This document shows positions 10,623 through 21,400 of a stretch of 64,000 nt of DNA, piece by piece (within the stretch, counting starts at the first letter, position 1; every line of letters starts with the position of its first letter). The translations under genes and the position numbers were made by a program. Origin of the DNA: Pseudoneurospora amorphoporcata. Taxonomy: Eukaryota > Ascomycota > Sordariomycetes > Sordariales > Sordariaceae. The stretch covers positions 124,001-188,000 of the forward strand of contig MU859074.1 in the NCBI GenBank assembly GCA_033297205.1, given 5' to 3'. The notes below the pieces were generated by a model. That model made no database searches. It saw only the letters and a list, made by a program, of their open reading frames with translations, and was not told where the DNA came from.

Positions 10623-11034
10623 GTCTGAGGCTGCGGTGTCGTTTAGTGTGGTGTAAGAGGAGGATTAATACCCCTTGGTAGATTGTTTTGGGATGAAAAC
10701 CTTGTTGCTGTTTGTTGCTGAAGCGTTGTCCCATGTTGGCACATGTTCATAGCAATTGATATATATCTTTGCTGAGAACTCCTCTTGATCTCCTCAAAGT
10801 GGTGTGTAGTGTTGCTGACATCGGTAACCTTGACAGTGTGACGTTGCTAGTGTCGAATGCCTTTTGATAGTCAGGTGAAGATGCTGTACTTTCTATGATG
10901 GCCTCAAAATTGCTGCAAGTCCATCTGAGAGACTCCACCATAACCTCGACACCGTTGGGTCATGCTGTCCATACGTGAACTAGCCGGAGTCTGTCGAGTC
11001 ATGGCATCGCCTCCCCTTTCGCAATCTGAGGCGA
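10623..11034. other. Convergent 3' region (panB / ATG12)
   Basis: Roughly 410 bp hold the 3' ends of two convergent genes. No further gene is seen. Confidence 0.6.
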
Positions 11035-11590
11035 TCACCCAAAGGACGGGGTCATCGAATACGAAACATTCAACTGGTTCGTAGAATCCTTAAAGCACTG
11101 CAAACACACTTATCGTCAGCACATACTCCCACTTGGCACTCCCCTTTCATCATCATCACCCGGGATCACCACCACCAAGAAAGACGTAACTCACCCTCCA
11201 CAAATTCCCCACAATCTCATCCAACGCCGGCGCAAACACGCTATTCACATACAAAAACACGCCATCCGACTCCCGGCACTTCAGCGTCTTCCTTAGGTAC
11301 GCCACCACCGTCTCGAACTTTTGCGTGCTGTTCACTTTGACCTGCTCCCTCCGGAGGGCGGGCGCCGACCCGACCGGTTTGAAGCGTATCACCACCTTCT
11401 CCTGGTCAAATGTCCCGGCTTCGGCGAGGGCGGCGGTAGCGTCCCGTGGAAGCGTCATCAGAACCGTGGAGGCGGTCATGGTTAGTGGGAGGTTGGGCGA
11501 GTCGCGGCCTTGGAGGAGTGGGGAGGCTGTTGGTGAGTTGGTTAAGGGGGAGGCAGTGTTGGATCCGAATGGGGGTTGTGGGGATGCCAT
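11035..11590 (-). CDS. atg12: Autophagy ubiquitin-like modifier ATG12
   Basis: There are two exons, 11590..11195 and 11097..11035, with a 97-nt intron (GTGAGT...TTTGCAG, phase 0), giving 152 aa. The C-terminal half carries the ubiquitin-like fold typical of ATG12: VVIRFKPVGSAP, KVNSTQKFETVVAYLRK and VFLYVNSVFAPALDEIVGNLWR|CFKD. It ends in VSYSMTPSFG, and the final glycine is the one activated by ATG7 and joined to ATG5. The conserved Leu-Trp-Arg/Cys-Phe-Lys-Asp block spans the intron, which confirms the join. The first ~60 residues are a low-complexity Ser/Pro/Thr region. The start at 11590 (AAA ATG G) is preferred; an in-frame ATG at 11671 would add 27 residues. Assignment is very secure. 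Confidence 0.95.
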
Positions 11591-13414
11591 TTTGGGATTG
11601 TCTGGATGTGAGATAATCAATCGATCGAGGTTGGTTTGAATTTGAACTTGTGAATTGATGAGCCGTGACACGGTTTCGTCCTGTTCGTGATTGTTTGCCT
11701 GGTGATGATTGAGCGGTTGGGCCAGTTGTTTGGATGACTAAAAGTTGGTTGATGCCCCTGTTGAAAACTTTGAGCAACAGCCTGATATTCAGTGACCGTT
11801 CTCAGGTAACTTCAATTGCAAGGCACGCCGGTCTATCAAGTGAGGTTGATGATGTTGACGATGATGTTGGATGTCAAGGATCAGCTGGGCAACAAGTGAC
11901 TGCCTGGGAGCGTGAAGCGGAAGGAGAAAGTGGGGCCATGGTTGCATCAAGCCGCTAAAAGTACATACGGGCGTAAACGGCGGAGGGTTAGGGTTGTTGT
12001 GTTCTGCATGGGATATTGGTCCCGATGACCTGGAATCTGGATATTATGATATAACATGAAAGGACCCAGAGATCTCAATTGATCCTGAAAGAGCTGACGA
12101 TATTGTTTGTGACCATCTCGCAAAGTATTGAACAAACTGCGACGGAAACATCTCCGGGAATCGCCGGCTACCAAGAGATCTGTATGTCGCTCAACAAGAG
12201 TGGTGAGAGACAACTTGTGCAACATATGTACAAGGGTTATTAGTGAGCCTGCACAAGTCGTTATCTCCTTCATCTCTTTGGATCGAGACCAATCCTCGAT
12301 GACTTGCATATGGAGAACTCCACCGAGATATAAAAATATCAACGTTGTCCATGTCCGGTTCCTCACAACGCCGCTGCATACGAGCGAGTCTCGTGTGAGC
12401 GAGCATTCCAGCGGGAGCGGGGGAGATACGATTGCCATCAATTGGGCTGTGGATATAGTGTACTTTTATGTACCTCTCACCGGTTCGACGGCCGTACACG
12501 GGTGTGGACTAGGTACAGTAGAGGCATCATAGAGAACGGCGATCCCCTTTTGCGGGGAAGTACAGAGATATGATATGGCTTGTGACGGAAGCCGTACACC
12601 CCACACCATCATCCCCGGAGCCTTCGTTCCCGTTGCTTAAGCCGTGCTCAAAAGATATCAATATCGCGTGCTTTCCCGGGTCGGTGGGCGGGCGTGTGCT
12701 TGTTTTGATTTTCTTTTACGTGGAAAGGATCAATCTCAGTGTGTGTGTTACCGTCGTGCCGTCGTCGAGTCGGTCGGCCACCAGCTCTCAGGTCGGCGTT
12801 CAAACTTTCCGCCGCCGTCGTAGCACAAGGGTATAAAGACCGAGAAATGAAATGTTTGGTATGGAGCAACCGTTTCATTGGAGGGGTATTGGACGGAGTA
12901 GTGGACTTGAATGGATGGTCGGCCGGTGCAAATGGCTGATGGTTCAGAGGTCTAGAACACAGTAAGAACAAGTGGGCAAGCCTTCCAGCGCAAGGCTGAC
13001 AGCCATTGGAAAAGTGTAGCCAGTCAGAGTGCGCATTGCCACAAGCCACTGCCGGCTTGGCGGTGGGTCCGTCACTTGTGCAAATCGAAAAGTGGCATGA
13101 TTTTCAGGGCAAATGGGCTCAAAGTCGTTGAAGCTTGCGTCAGAACCCCAGCAGAAGCGGCAGCAAAATCCCAGGGTCCCCGATTGGCCTCGTTCACTGA
13201 TCTTCCCCCCTCGCTCGCCCTCTCAGCGAATTGACACCCATCCAACCCTCTGATCTCCAGCGATCCATACCCTCGAGGGCCCCGCGTGCGCTCGAGTGAA
13301 ATTCGCCTTGGAAAAAGTCAGGCCATGCCGACAATTTCGACAACCTAATCAGGCCAATCGGCTTGCCTGGCCTGCGTTCTACGTAACCTGCGACCGATCC
13401 CGATCGATGGTTCC

Positions 13415-13433
13415 TTTTTTTTTTTTTTTTTTT
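13415..13433. repeat. T19 homopolymer
   Basis: An uninterrupted run of T on the plus strand, with no attached function visible. Confidence 0.9.
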
Positions 13434-14440
13434 CCCTCTCGTGTCCTCGATGCGAGAACGGCGGGCCATGGGGATGGGGACTGATCCTTCCTCGGCCATT
13501 CTCCCTTTCCGCGAGGATGAGCGAGTGCGAAGGGAGCGACAGAGGAAGAGGGAAGGAAGAATCGGGATCGCAAGAAAATCCTTCCATCGCTTGTGTTTTG
13601 TTGTCCTGCAAAGGGAAAGAACGGTTCTGCACTCTGCAATGCTGCTGGCTGCTAGGTCTAGACGCCCGTATTTATGACCTGCTCTTGCCATGCTGACCGA
13701 CCTCCGACTGCATATCAGGTATAAAAATAAAAAGAACGAAGTGAAAGAAGTGAAAGAGCAAACGTTCGGTTATATCGCCTTGTACGTGTGGAGTATCTCC
13801 CACTTACATGGAGGCACAGTGTACAAAGTACACCTGCCTCCAACGAACATCCAGGCAACAAACAGGATCCGTATTGGTTTGTTCTGGAGTAAGTTTCAAG
13901 TTGGGGCCATCCTGTTCTGACCTAAATACGAAACACCATCCATTCCATTCCAGATGTCATCTTCGTTTTGACTTGTTGACTCCTTTTCTCTCTTTGTCTC
14001 GTCGTCGAGTTGCGCGGTACCTTGCGGCCAGTTACCTTACACTACCCACGGCAGAGAAGGCGATTTGCTGGGCGCATTCAGTTGCACTGTCCTCAGCGGC
14101 TACTAGTGGAAGAAGAGGTCAGAGAGAGACCAGACTGACCAGTAAAACGTTACGGACCGGCAAGGTTCTCGTGGAGTCCCCGAGTCCAGACTTTGTTGTC
14201 GTTGTTGTAAGTCAACAACAGCCCAAAATATTGCTGATCTTTCTGTTTCGCGCCGTTGGCGACATACAACCGTGACACTTGGAAGATGAACGTGTCCAAC
14301 TCCTCCATCCGGCTCCAATCACCTACATTACACCCGACAAATCTGGAGCAATCTGGAGCGTCGAGTCCCCTCCTGTTCGCTGGCCTACTACCGAGCTACC
14401 TTACCTCCACACTACATTACCGTATCTAACACACTTGACA

Positions 14441-14526
14441 TACCTGACATAGTAGCCGACCTACCTGACATAGCCGACCTACCTGACATAGCCGACCTAC
14501 CTGACATAGCCGACCTACCTGACATA
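14441..14526. repeat. 18-bp tandem repeat, about 4.7 copies
   Basis: The unit CTACCTGACATAGCCGAC is repeated head to tail at 14461, 14479 and 14497, with a leading copy at 14441-14460 that differs mainly by a short insertion (ATAGTAGCC) and a trailing partial copy at 14515-14526. The complete copies are identical. Confidence 0.92.
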
Positions 14527-15616
14527 TGTAGGTACCTTACCTGACGGTAATAACAAAGAGGTACCTGACGTTAACCGACAGCTTCAAGGGGCCCCTAAAG
14601 TCATCCCACGATTTCCGCCCCATCTGTGCATCCACATCTCACATCCATCGTCGGGCGGTACCCTCCTTTCCGGGTCGCAGTTTACTATCTGCCCTGGGTT
14701 GTCTGGCTGGATCTCTGTTTGGCTTTCTCCAAATCTTCAACAAGGCATTGCTGTCTTTTAATATTTTCCTCCCTTTTCTACTACGAGACATCGTCTGAAA
14801 ACATCACCACCCATCCCGGCCGCCACCACCACGACCACTTACAGCTTTCCAACGCTCGAACCGCGCAATCATCGCAACGTATCCGCCACCCGTCCGTCTT
14901 GGAATCTCAAGCGCTCACAAGTGGCCCTGTTCACGCCGGCACCGCAGTGCTTACCCGCTCCGTTGTCCCACGATAATATCTCGCGCGGCATCACTCCATC
15001 TTTTAGACCTACATACCTTAGGTCCTTAGTACTAGCTGCCCGCCGCCCACCTGTCTCTGCTTGGCGACTTGCTGCTGTTGGTGAACCCTACCTCTAGCCT
15101 TTGGCCAACAGATCCACGCAACTTTGTACGACGTGTCCAAAGTTTGCGAAACCTCTGGCCTCTTCGGCTTTGCCAATCCCCGGCCGTCTTCTCCCGCCTT
15201 CCTGCCTCAAATCTGGTGATTTACACCACCTCCCGCGGCTTTTGGTCTCACCCAATTACCCACACTCTCCAAGCAGTTGTGTCGTTCAGTTACAGAGCTC
15301 TGCGCCAGTTTCCTACGCCAAACTCCTGATTGTCGCGCCATCCGCCTTCACTGTCTCTCGACCCCCCATTTTTAACTGAGAAAGGTTTTGGTCGACATAA
15401 AGACGATATTCACTGTGTGGGCTGAAAACAAGACGGTCAAGTAGAAAAAAAGAATCACAGAAAAATAGGAGATACAGGCTCGTGTCTCCATCGTTCAGCC
15501 ACCCACCGTCTCTGGTTCCATTGCGTTTCTCTCCCTCCACCAATCGACGACTAGCCCCCCGCAAGTCTGGGCTTTGACGGAGAAACCCCTTTCGAGCTTG
15601 TGGTAGACATCTGCAG

Positions 15617-15727
15617 ATGATCTACAACACAAAGTTGGAACCCAACACCAACCCCTCAACTTCTCACACGTCCTTACTCTTCTCGGCCACGAGGCTTCCG
15701 GTTATCCCGTCGACGGTTTCAGCGTAA
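15617..15727 (+). promoter_or_regulatory. uORF of 36 codons in the bHLH leader
   Basis: An ATG at 15617 opens a frame encoding MIYNTKLEPNTNP... that ends at TAA 15725-15727, 75 nt before the main start. It would be translated if the transcription start lies upstream. Its role is inferred from position only. Confidence 0.4.
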
Positions 15728-15786
15728 CCTCCGCGATCTTCATCATCGCCGCCTCGCCTCTGTGTTAGTCTTAATAGCCTCACGGT

Positions 15787-15798
15787 ATGCCCAGGTAA
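15787..15798 (+). promoter_or_regulatory. Minimal uORF (Met-Pro-Arg-stop) just before the bHLH start
   Basis: ATGCCCAGGTAA ends only 4 nt before the ATG at 15803. Termination this close to a start usually limits reinitiation, so it could damp translation of the transcription factor. It contains AGGTAA, so it could alternatively be removed by a leader intron. Confidence 0.45.
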
Positions 15799-15802
15799 CA
15801 AG

Positions 15803-17511
15803 ATGGATCCCAACATGCTCAGACATCTCGAGTACTTCTCAGTACCCAATCATCAGGTAGCGCTTTCTGCTGTGTCCTTGCTGTCTGTCTTGTCTCGCTG
15901 CTGACGCTGCCCAGACGGTCAATTCTGTTGACCAATCTTACACCTTGCCAGGGTCTTCATCTGCGCAGCCAGCGACACTATGGGGCACTGGGACATCATT
16001 GGAAGCCGGCCATTCTGGCATGAACTCGACGGCACCGACGACCATGTCCCTTGACTCCCTCCCACAACCTTCTCCAGCAACCGCTTTCACTGGCATGTCC
16101 GCTCATCCTTCCATGACCCGACGGCCCTCCATGTACGGCAGTCAATCCGGAATGTCGTCCTCGAGAGCGTCCAGAACCCGGGAAGGCCATGAAAGGAAAC
16201 GAACAAGGCTGAACCCAGAGCTATCACCGTTTGACGAGCCGGATTACTGGTTGCAGTTCGACACTGACGACAACTTTGATGAGCTTTCAGAGGTTACCGA
16301 GCCCCCTCAACAGGACCACAAAGGGACGGGAAGAGCCCCGCAGCTGTCCCAACAACAACAAAAACAACAACAGCAACAACAATCACAACAACAAGAACAA
16401 CAACGGTAGGTTTAAACCCATAAACCTCTGGACCCAAGAAACTTTAGTTCCTAATCGTTTTCGTTACCTTTTCAAGACGTCAAAGCACGGCACATTCAAT
16501 AGCAACAACGGCCCCCACTCACCGGAGAACTGCTGGTACGCTAAAATCCGAGGAATACATGGATGACAGCGCCTTGGATAATACTCTATCGGAGGATGAG
16601 CGGGCGATGTCCCTGAACCTGGCTGAGCAGCTTTCCAAAATAGATACGGCTCCACCGCAAGAGGTACCGCCGCGAGAAGGTCTCTACTCGACACCCCTCA
16701 GCTGGGAGCGCCCACAACCCGGCCTCAGAATGGACTCCCTCATAGGCTTCAACCAACAAGCCCTGAACGGGGCTGAACAACGACGACTGATTGCGATTGC
16801 CATGAACCCGGGACCCAGCATGGGAGGACTCGGCTCCAACATCAGCCTCAACTTTGGGAATATGGCAACCGGGTTCAACTCGGGATTCGGCGCAAGCTAT
16901 GGAGGTTCATCGATGGGCGGTAGTCAGATGCCGAATCCTGTATCGCCGCCGCGGGCGAGCACATCATCCCAGTCTAGACCAGCACCACAGAGACCCGCTC
17001 AGAAGCAGGGCAGCATGAGCGAAAAGTCGAACGAGAAGATGAGTGTTGCCGACAAGAACAGAAAGGCAGCAGAGGAAAAACATAAGGCTGGTGGTGATCG
17101 AACGGCGCATAATGATATCGAAAGGAAATATCGGACAAACCTCAAGGATAAAATCGCCGAGCTGCGGGAGGCGGTTCCTGCGCTTCACTCAATGTCGGAG
17201 ACTGGAAATGTGGAAGATGACGGGTCGCAGAATTCGAGAGCGCCCAAAGTCAGCAAGGTGGGTGCCATAAATGACTTCAGAATGATAGATAACGGAAAGC
17301 GACTGACCGTGAAATCTAGGGAACTATCCTCACCAAAGCCACCGAATACATACACCAGCTCGAGCGAAGGAACAAGCAAATCACCCAGGAGCACCGCGAG
17401 CTCTCGCGAAGACTGCAGGCGTTTGAGCAACTGCTCAATCACACGGCCGCGACGGCGTACCAGATGCCCGCGTATAGCAGGACCTTGTTCGATCCTAGGG
17501 GGTTCTGCTAA
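15803..17511 (+). CDS. bHLH transcription factor of the SREBP/Tye7-like type (Tyr in basic region)
   Basis: There are four exons, 15803..15856, 15915..16405, 16477..17257 and 17320..17511, giving 505 aa; introns are 58, 71 and 62 nt. The product begins MDPNMLRHLEYFSVP. A glutamine tract (CAA/CAG, about residues 162-183) is followed by a Gly/Met/Ser-rich middle. The bHLH starts near residue 390: RTAHNDIERKYRTNLKDKIAELREAVPAL, with Tyr at ~400 where most bHLH proteins have Arg, the SREBP hallmark. Helix 2 (KGTILTKATEYIHQLERR) begins exactly after the last intron and runs into a short leucine-zipper-like QITQEHRELSRRLQAFEQLL. No membrane segments follow, so it is not a classic ER-anchored SREBP. 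Such fungal factors control sterol, carbon or developmental genes; which applies here is not visible. The protein ends 41 residues after the zipper. Confidence 0.9.
16347..16404 (+). repeat. (CAA)n repeat coding polyglutamine
   Basis: A CAA/CAG-rich tract in the bHLH gene encodes about 16 glutamines interrupted by Lys, Ser and Glu. It stops at the exon 2 donor. Confidence 0.85.
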
Positions 17512-18555
17512 AACGAACGTCAGCGTCAAAAAAGTTATGCGATTTATGCCACTTTGTATTTTTTTTCTATTTCGCATCTGGCGCATAAAGTGTGTAAATA
17601 TTTCTGTTTCATGAAGAAGGGTTCTTTGATTTTGGCATCAATCCCACCTTTTTAAAACCTTTGTTGGTTGTCGGATTGGATTTTGATATGGGGTATTTGA
17701 AAGGGGATAAAAGAGGAGGGGGTGGAAGCTGCGACAGTGGCGAAACGGGGAAAAGTTAAGGTTGGATTTGGCGGTCATTTTTTCGTGCTAGCCATGGTGG
17801 AATGATAGGATGATGTGAATGAAAGGAGAGAATCTCGATGATATCAGAATATGGATGAGCTAAAAAGTGATTACGTACGATTTGTTAAGAAGAACGATGA
17901 CTCTGGAGAGATCCTTGATCGTGGTTGTGGTATCATAAAAGATTTTGGAAGGCTGTTGCGATGCGTTTGAGTTCGCTGGCGGTGGGCGCGGACTTTTATA
18001 TGACCAAAAGGTGTTGAGAAAGAAGTGGAGGTCGATAAGGTCACTTTCGAAGACCTGGGTTATGATACCTATGCTGGATCTATTATCCGTTGCGAATTAT
18101 GAAAAGCGGTGCACGCTTTTTGCGTTGGTGAACAATGATTCGAGTGTAAGTCAAGTGTTGGTGAAGAGTGAAGTTGTCATGCTGGAGGATCTCCCCTGAC
18201 CTTACCGATGTGCGAATGGTGACCACCACGCCAAGTGACGTAATGATGGGGGCTCCTGCAGACTTTGCTTCCGATATTTGGTTAGGCTAACCGATGGAAG
18301 AGAGGGAATTCCCTCCAGTGGGATAGAGTTGAGTGACTTTCCAATGACTGAAAATGATGGTGGCTCTGCAAACAATGAGCACACCACCCATAAGAAAACG
18401 TATGAGTACGAACGGTAGACAATCCGTGTCTGAAAGGACGACCACGGCCAACCCATGTCTATCCCCTCAGAGTGGGTAATATGCACATACAACAGGAGAA
18501 TACACAATATACACAACACCTAGAACACAAACCACTCCCTCCTTTGTCCCCCTCT
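17512..18555. other. Convergent 3' region (bHLH / ICP55)
   Basis: About 1 kb is AT-rich in its left half. It holds two 3' untranslated regions, and no gene is supported. Confidence 0.55.
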
Positions 18556-20085
18556 TTAATCCCTCAAAGCCTCAATATCCACAACCTCCTTAACCGCCTC
18601 CGTCGTCAAGATCAACGGACTATCCACATCAACCACCACACTATCCTCAATCCTAACCGCCAAACCCCTAAAATGCTGCGGAAACCTCTCGTCATCCACA
18701 GGCACGTACACTCCCGGCTCAATCGTCACGGCATGTCCCTGCCTCAGCGTCAACCCTCTCGAATACCCGGGAGTATCATGTACATCCAACCCGACATAGT
18801 GTCCCACATGATGGGGGAACAGCACATCCATCTTCCCTCCCGAGACATCGAACCCGAGCAAGACCAGTTGCTCGCGAAGTCCGGCTTCCGTAGCGCGGTG
18901 GATCTGGTCCAGACTCAGGCTTGCATCTTCCCGACACAAGCTCACCATCTGGCGCTGGACGGTAAGCACCGCCTCGTACAAGTCCCTCTGGGCGGCAGAA
19001 AACTTGCCGTTCACAGGCCACGTGCGCGTGATGTCCGTGATATAAGTGCCGTACTCGCCTCCGGCATCCACCAGCACCATCTCGTCTTGTTTGAGCAAGC
19101 GGCTGTTATGCACGTAGTGAATCATGTTGCCCCTTGGGCCGCCGGCGACGACGGGAACGTAGGCCGGGCCTGATAGGCCGTGCGAGGTGAAGGCGTAGTT
19201 GAGGTAGGATTCCAGGTCTTTTTCGGAGCTCCAGGAACGTTTCATGGCGGATGTGAGGGCCCTGCCGGAGACGCGGCCGGCGTGGCGCATGTTGGAGATT
19301 TCGGCGGGGGATTTGATGGCCCTTAGAGAGTGGACAAGGCCGGCCAGGGGCGAGGGGGGTAGGCGCAGGTGCGCGAGGAGTGTGGTTACTAGTTGGCCGG
19401 TGACGGGGGTGGAGGGGGTTATGTCGGTGTAGATGGTGGAAGCGCCGCGCAGAATGGGAGGCAGGAGGGATTCAACGCGGGCGATATCACCCGTGAAATC
19501 GGCGTTGAAGACATCCTCGGCCGCTTGCAGCCCCGACCAGGGTCCGGACCATTGCTCGGCGCGCGGGTCTTTGGGGCGGCAGAAGAGGTGGAAGACGTAG
19601 TCGCCTGGTTTTGGGCCCGTCTTTTGGATGATGGCCAAGGAGTCGGGTTCGGAGAAGCCGGTAAGATACAAGAAGTTGGAGTCCTGGCGGAATGGGAAAA
19701 AGACGGCCCCCGAACGGTATTTGAGCTCCGAAGAGGCGAGAATGGCAATGCCGTTTTCTGGCAGGGCGAAGGCGAGCTTGGAGCGGCGCTCGTGGTACTC
19801 TTGTGCGGTGATGCCGGGGGTTAGTTCACCGGGTTGGAGCATGTGGGGGTGCGTTTCATAGACGGGCTGGCCGAATTCGAGGTCGGCGGCTGAGACTGTT
19901 GTTGTTGTTGTTGTTGCTGGAGAAGGAGGAGTCGTTGCGTAGGTGCGGGATGGGCGCCATGGTGTTGATGATGATGCGGGGATGGAGGTGGACTTGGCGG
20001 ATTGGAGACATGGTTGAAGAGGCCAGTTATTTTGAGGGCGCAGTTGGCGAGAACATTGCCGCAGTGCAACTCTGGGGAGCTTCAT
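18556..20085 (-). CDS. icp55: Intermediate cleaving peptidase ICP55 (mitochondrial aminopeptidase P, M24B)
   Basis: This is a single exon of 509 aa. Residues 1-50 form a mitochondrial presequence (LRQCSRQLRPQ...SRTYA). The aminopeptidase P N-terminal domain includes SGAVFFPFRQDSNFLYLTGF. The pita-bread catalytic domain has all dinuclear metal ligands: Asp340 and Asp351 (VDAGGEYGTYITDITRTW), His429 (HHVGHYVG), Glu456 (IEPGVYV) and Glu480 (RIEDSVVV). ICP55 removes one residue from proteins already cut by the mitochondrial processing peptidase and so stabilises them. A poly-Thr run (residues 59-63) comes from an ACA/ACC microsatellite. The close cytosolic family member, X-Pro aminopeptidase, lacks the presequence. 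High confidence. Confidence 0.94.
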   Translation of the reverse strand: MKLPRVALRQCSRQLRPQNNWPLQPCLQSAKSTSIPASSSTPWRPSRTYATTPPSPATTTTTTVSAADLEFGQPVYETHPHMLQPGELTPGITAQEYHERRSKLAFALPENGIAILASSELKYRSGAVFFPFRQDSNFLYLTGFSEPDSLAIIQKTGPKPGDYVFHLFCRPKDPRAEQWSGPWSGLQAAEDVFNADFTGDIARVESLLPPILRGASTIYTDITPSTPVTGQLVTTLLAHLRLPPSPLAGLVHSLRAIKSPAEISNMRHAGRVSGRALTSAMKRSWSSEKDLESYLNYAFTSHGLSGPAYVPVVAGGPRGNMIHYVHNSRLLKQDEMVLVDAGGEYGTYITDITRTWPVNGKFSAAQRDLYEAVLTVQRQMVSLCREDASLSLDQIHRATEAGLREQLVLLGFDVSGGKMDVLFPHHVGHYVGLDVHDTPGYSRGLTLRQGHAVTIEPGVYVPVDDERFPQHFRGLAVRIEDSVVVDVDSPLILTTEAVKEVVDIEALRD

Positions 20086-20118
20086 GTCAAAGGGAGGGTG
20101 GTTATGGTGGATGAGGAA

Positions 20119-20150
20119 GGTGATGGTGGTGGTGGTGGTGGTGGTGGTGT
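20119..20150. repeat. (GGT)n microsatellite
   Basis: About ten GGT-type units sit in the ICP55 upstream region. Confidence 0.8.
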
Positions 20151-21344
20151 TGGTTAGGTGAGAACGAGGTATGAGTTCACCTCGGTGGTAAAGATGGCGA
20201 TAAACCCAAAGAAAACGACAAAAAGTTGGATATTACGTAGGACTAACACCTAAATTCTAGTTACAAACTTTAACACGGATTTGTTGGAATTTCAACCTTG
20301 ACCAACCTCGAGATTCCCAAATAACATGCACAGCGAGAAATGAAACTGAATTGCTTCGCGACGGACAAAATATTGGGTCAAATGGTTTGTGAAGGCGAAG
20401 ACATGGCATGTCGTCACTTTGTTGCTCTCACTTTTTTTGGGCGTTGAAATGAAATGCTGACAGTTGCCAGGCATTCGACTGGACTGCCAAGAGTTGGTTC
20501 GGGTTTTGCTGTAAAGGGCACTGTAATGATGCTTGCTGCCTGCCAGCTGCAAGCCGCGAATGTGGAGCTGCTGTTGGCGTCGCGGAGCATTTACCATTCA
20601 GCAGCAATGAACATACCACAGCTGCCAGGCGCGGTGGTTGCACTTTCGCGACTGTGCAATATCAAAACCAAACACTTTCGACTGGAGCAAGGTTTTTGAC
20701 CAATTCGACATCAGCGTCCGTCGTCGACTGGCTAGAGGTAACGGCGCGACTCGACATTTTGAGCTTCTGCGCAAACCATTGTCTCTCGTCGTTTCGTCCT
20801 TTTTCTTTTTCAAGTCTCAACAATCCTTCCCATCATCGAAGCAAGCATAGCGCGCGTGGTTGCCAATTGCGACGGGCCAAAACCTCCAGCGACGAAAACC
20901 GAGAGACGCGTTTTTGAACAGAAAACAACAGTGCAACAAACAACTTCTTCTCCTACGACCGACCGACCGACCAACGCCTTTACGCCAAGCAGCCAGGATC
21001 CATTGCTTCCTTGCTCCTTCCCCAGCCAACGACAACCGTCGACGACGAATAATTGGGTCATTGCAGTGTTCGACCATCACCCACTTGTTTTGTCCTTCTT
21101 GTTTGTCTCGAATCGCCGATACCAACAGCAGCACTCCCACCCACAACGCGAATCGATTCTTGGGTTATCCTGGCCAGCCCCCCCTTACCCAAAGTCCGAG
21201 CTAGCAATCAGCACGCGACCAGACCAGAACAGACAAAAGCCGGAAACTGTCTCCCTCCCTTGTCGGGCTGTCGTCCTTGCCATCCCCGAGCCGAGCCCGG
21301 TTGGAAAACAAACAAAAACAAAACATCAACACCACATCCATAGC

Positions 21345-21365
21345 ATGTTGACTGGATATTTATAA
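21345..21365 (+). promoter_or_regulatory. Short uORF (MLTGYL) before DBF4
   Basis: ATG TTG ACT GGA TAT TTA TAA ends 35 nt before the DBF4 ATG, inside what should be the leader. It could reduce scanning to the main start. Confidence 0.4.
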
Positions 21366-21400
21366 GACGATAGTATCTCTAGATCGACAACTACACAGCA

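Larger units (their letters stand above)
11591..15616. other. 4-kb non-coding region upstream of the bHLH gene
   Basis: No gene could be supported. The region includes the ATG12 promoter on the left and a long upstream region and leader of the bHLH gene on the right. It holds a 19-T run at 13415-13433, an 18-bp tandem repeat at 14441-14526 and CT-rich tracts after 14,600. Long regulatory regions are common before developmental regulators in filamentous fungi. Confidence 0.5.
20086..21400. other. Divergent promoter region of ICP55 and DBF4
   Basis: About 1.3 kb lies between two genes transcribed away from each other. It includes a GGT microsatellite near 20119-20150. Long open frames over 20856-21365 start at non-ATG codons and look like leader sequence rather than protein. 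The last part is probably the DBF4 leader. Confidence 0.55.

Noticed and set aside
12650..13700. Overlapping minus-strand frames (up to 165 codons) around the T19 run
   Set aside because: Frames overlap in all phases, are Arg/Ser-rich, run through a homopolymer and show no domain or splice pattern.
20856..21365. 169-codon open frame upstream of DBF4
   Set aside because: It begins at a non-ATG codon, is Gln/Ser/Pro-rich from CA-rich leader sequence, and its only ATGs near the end make a six-codon uORF.
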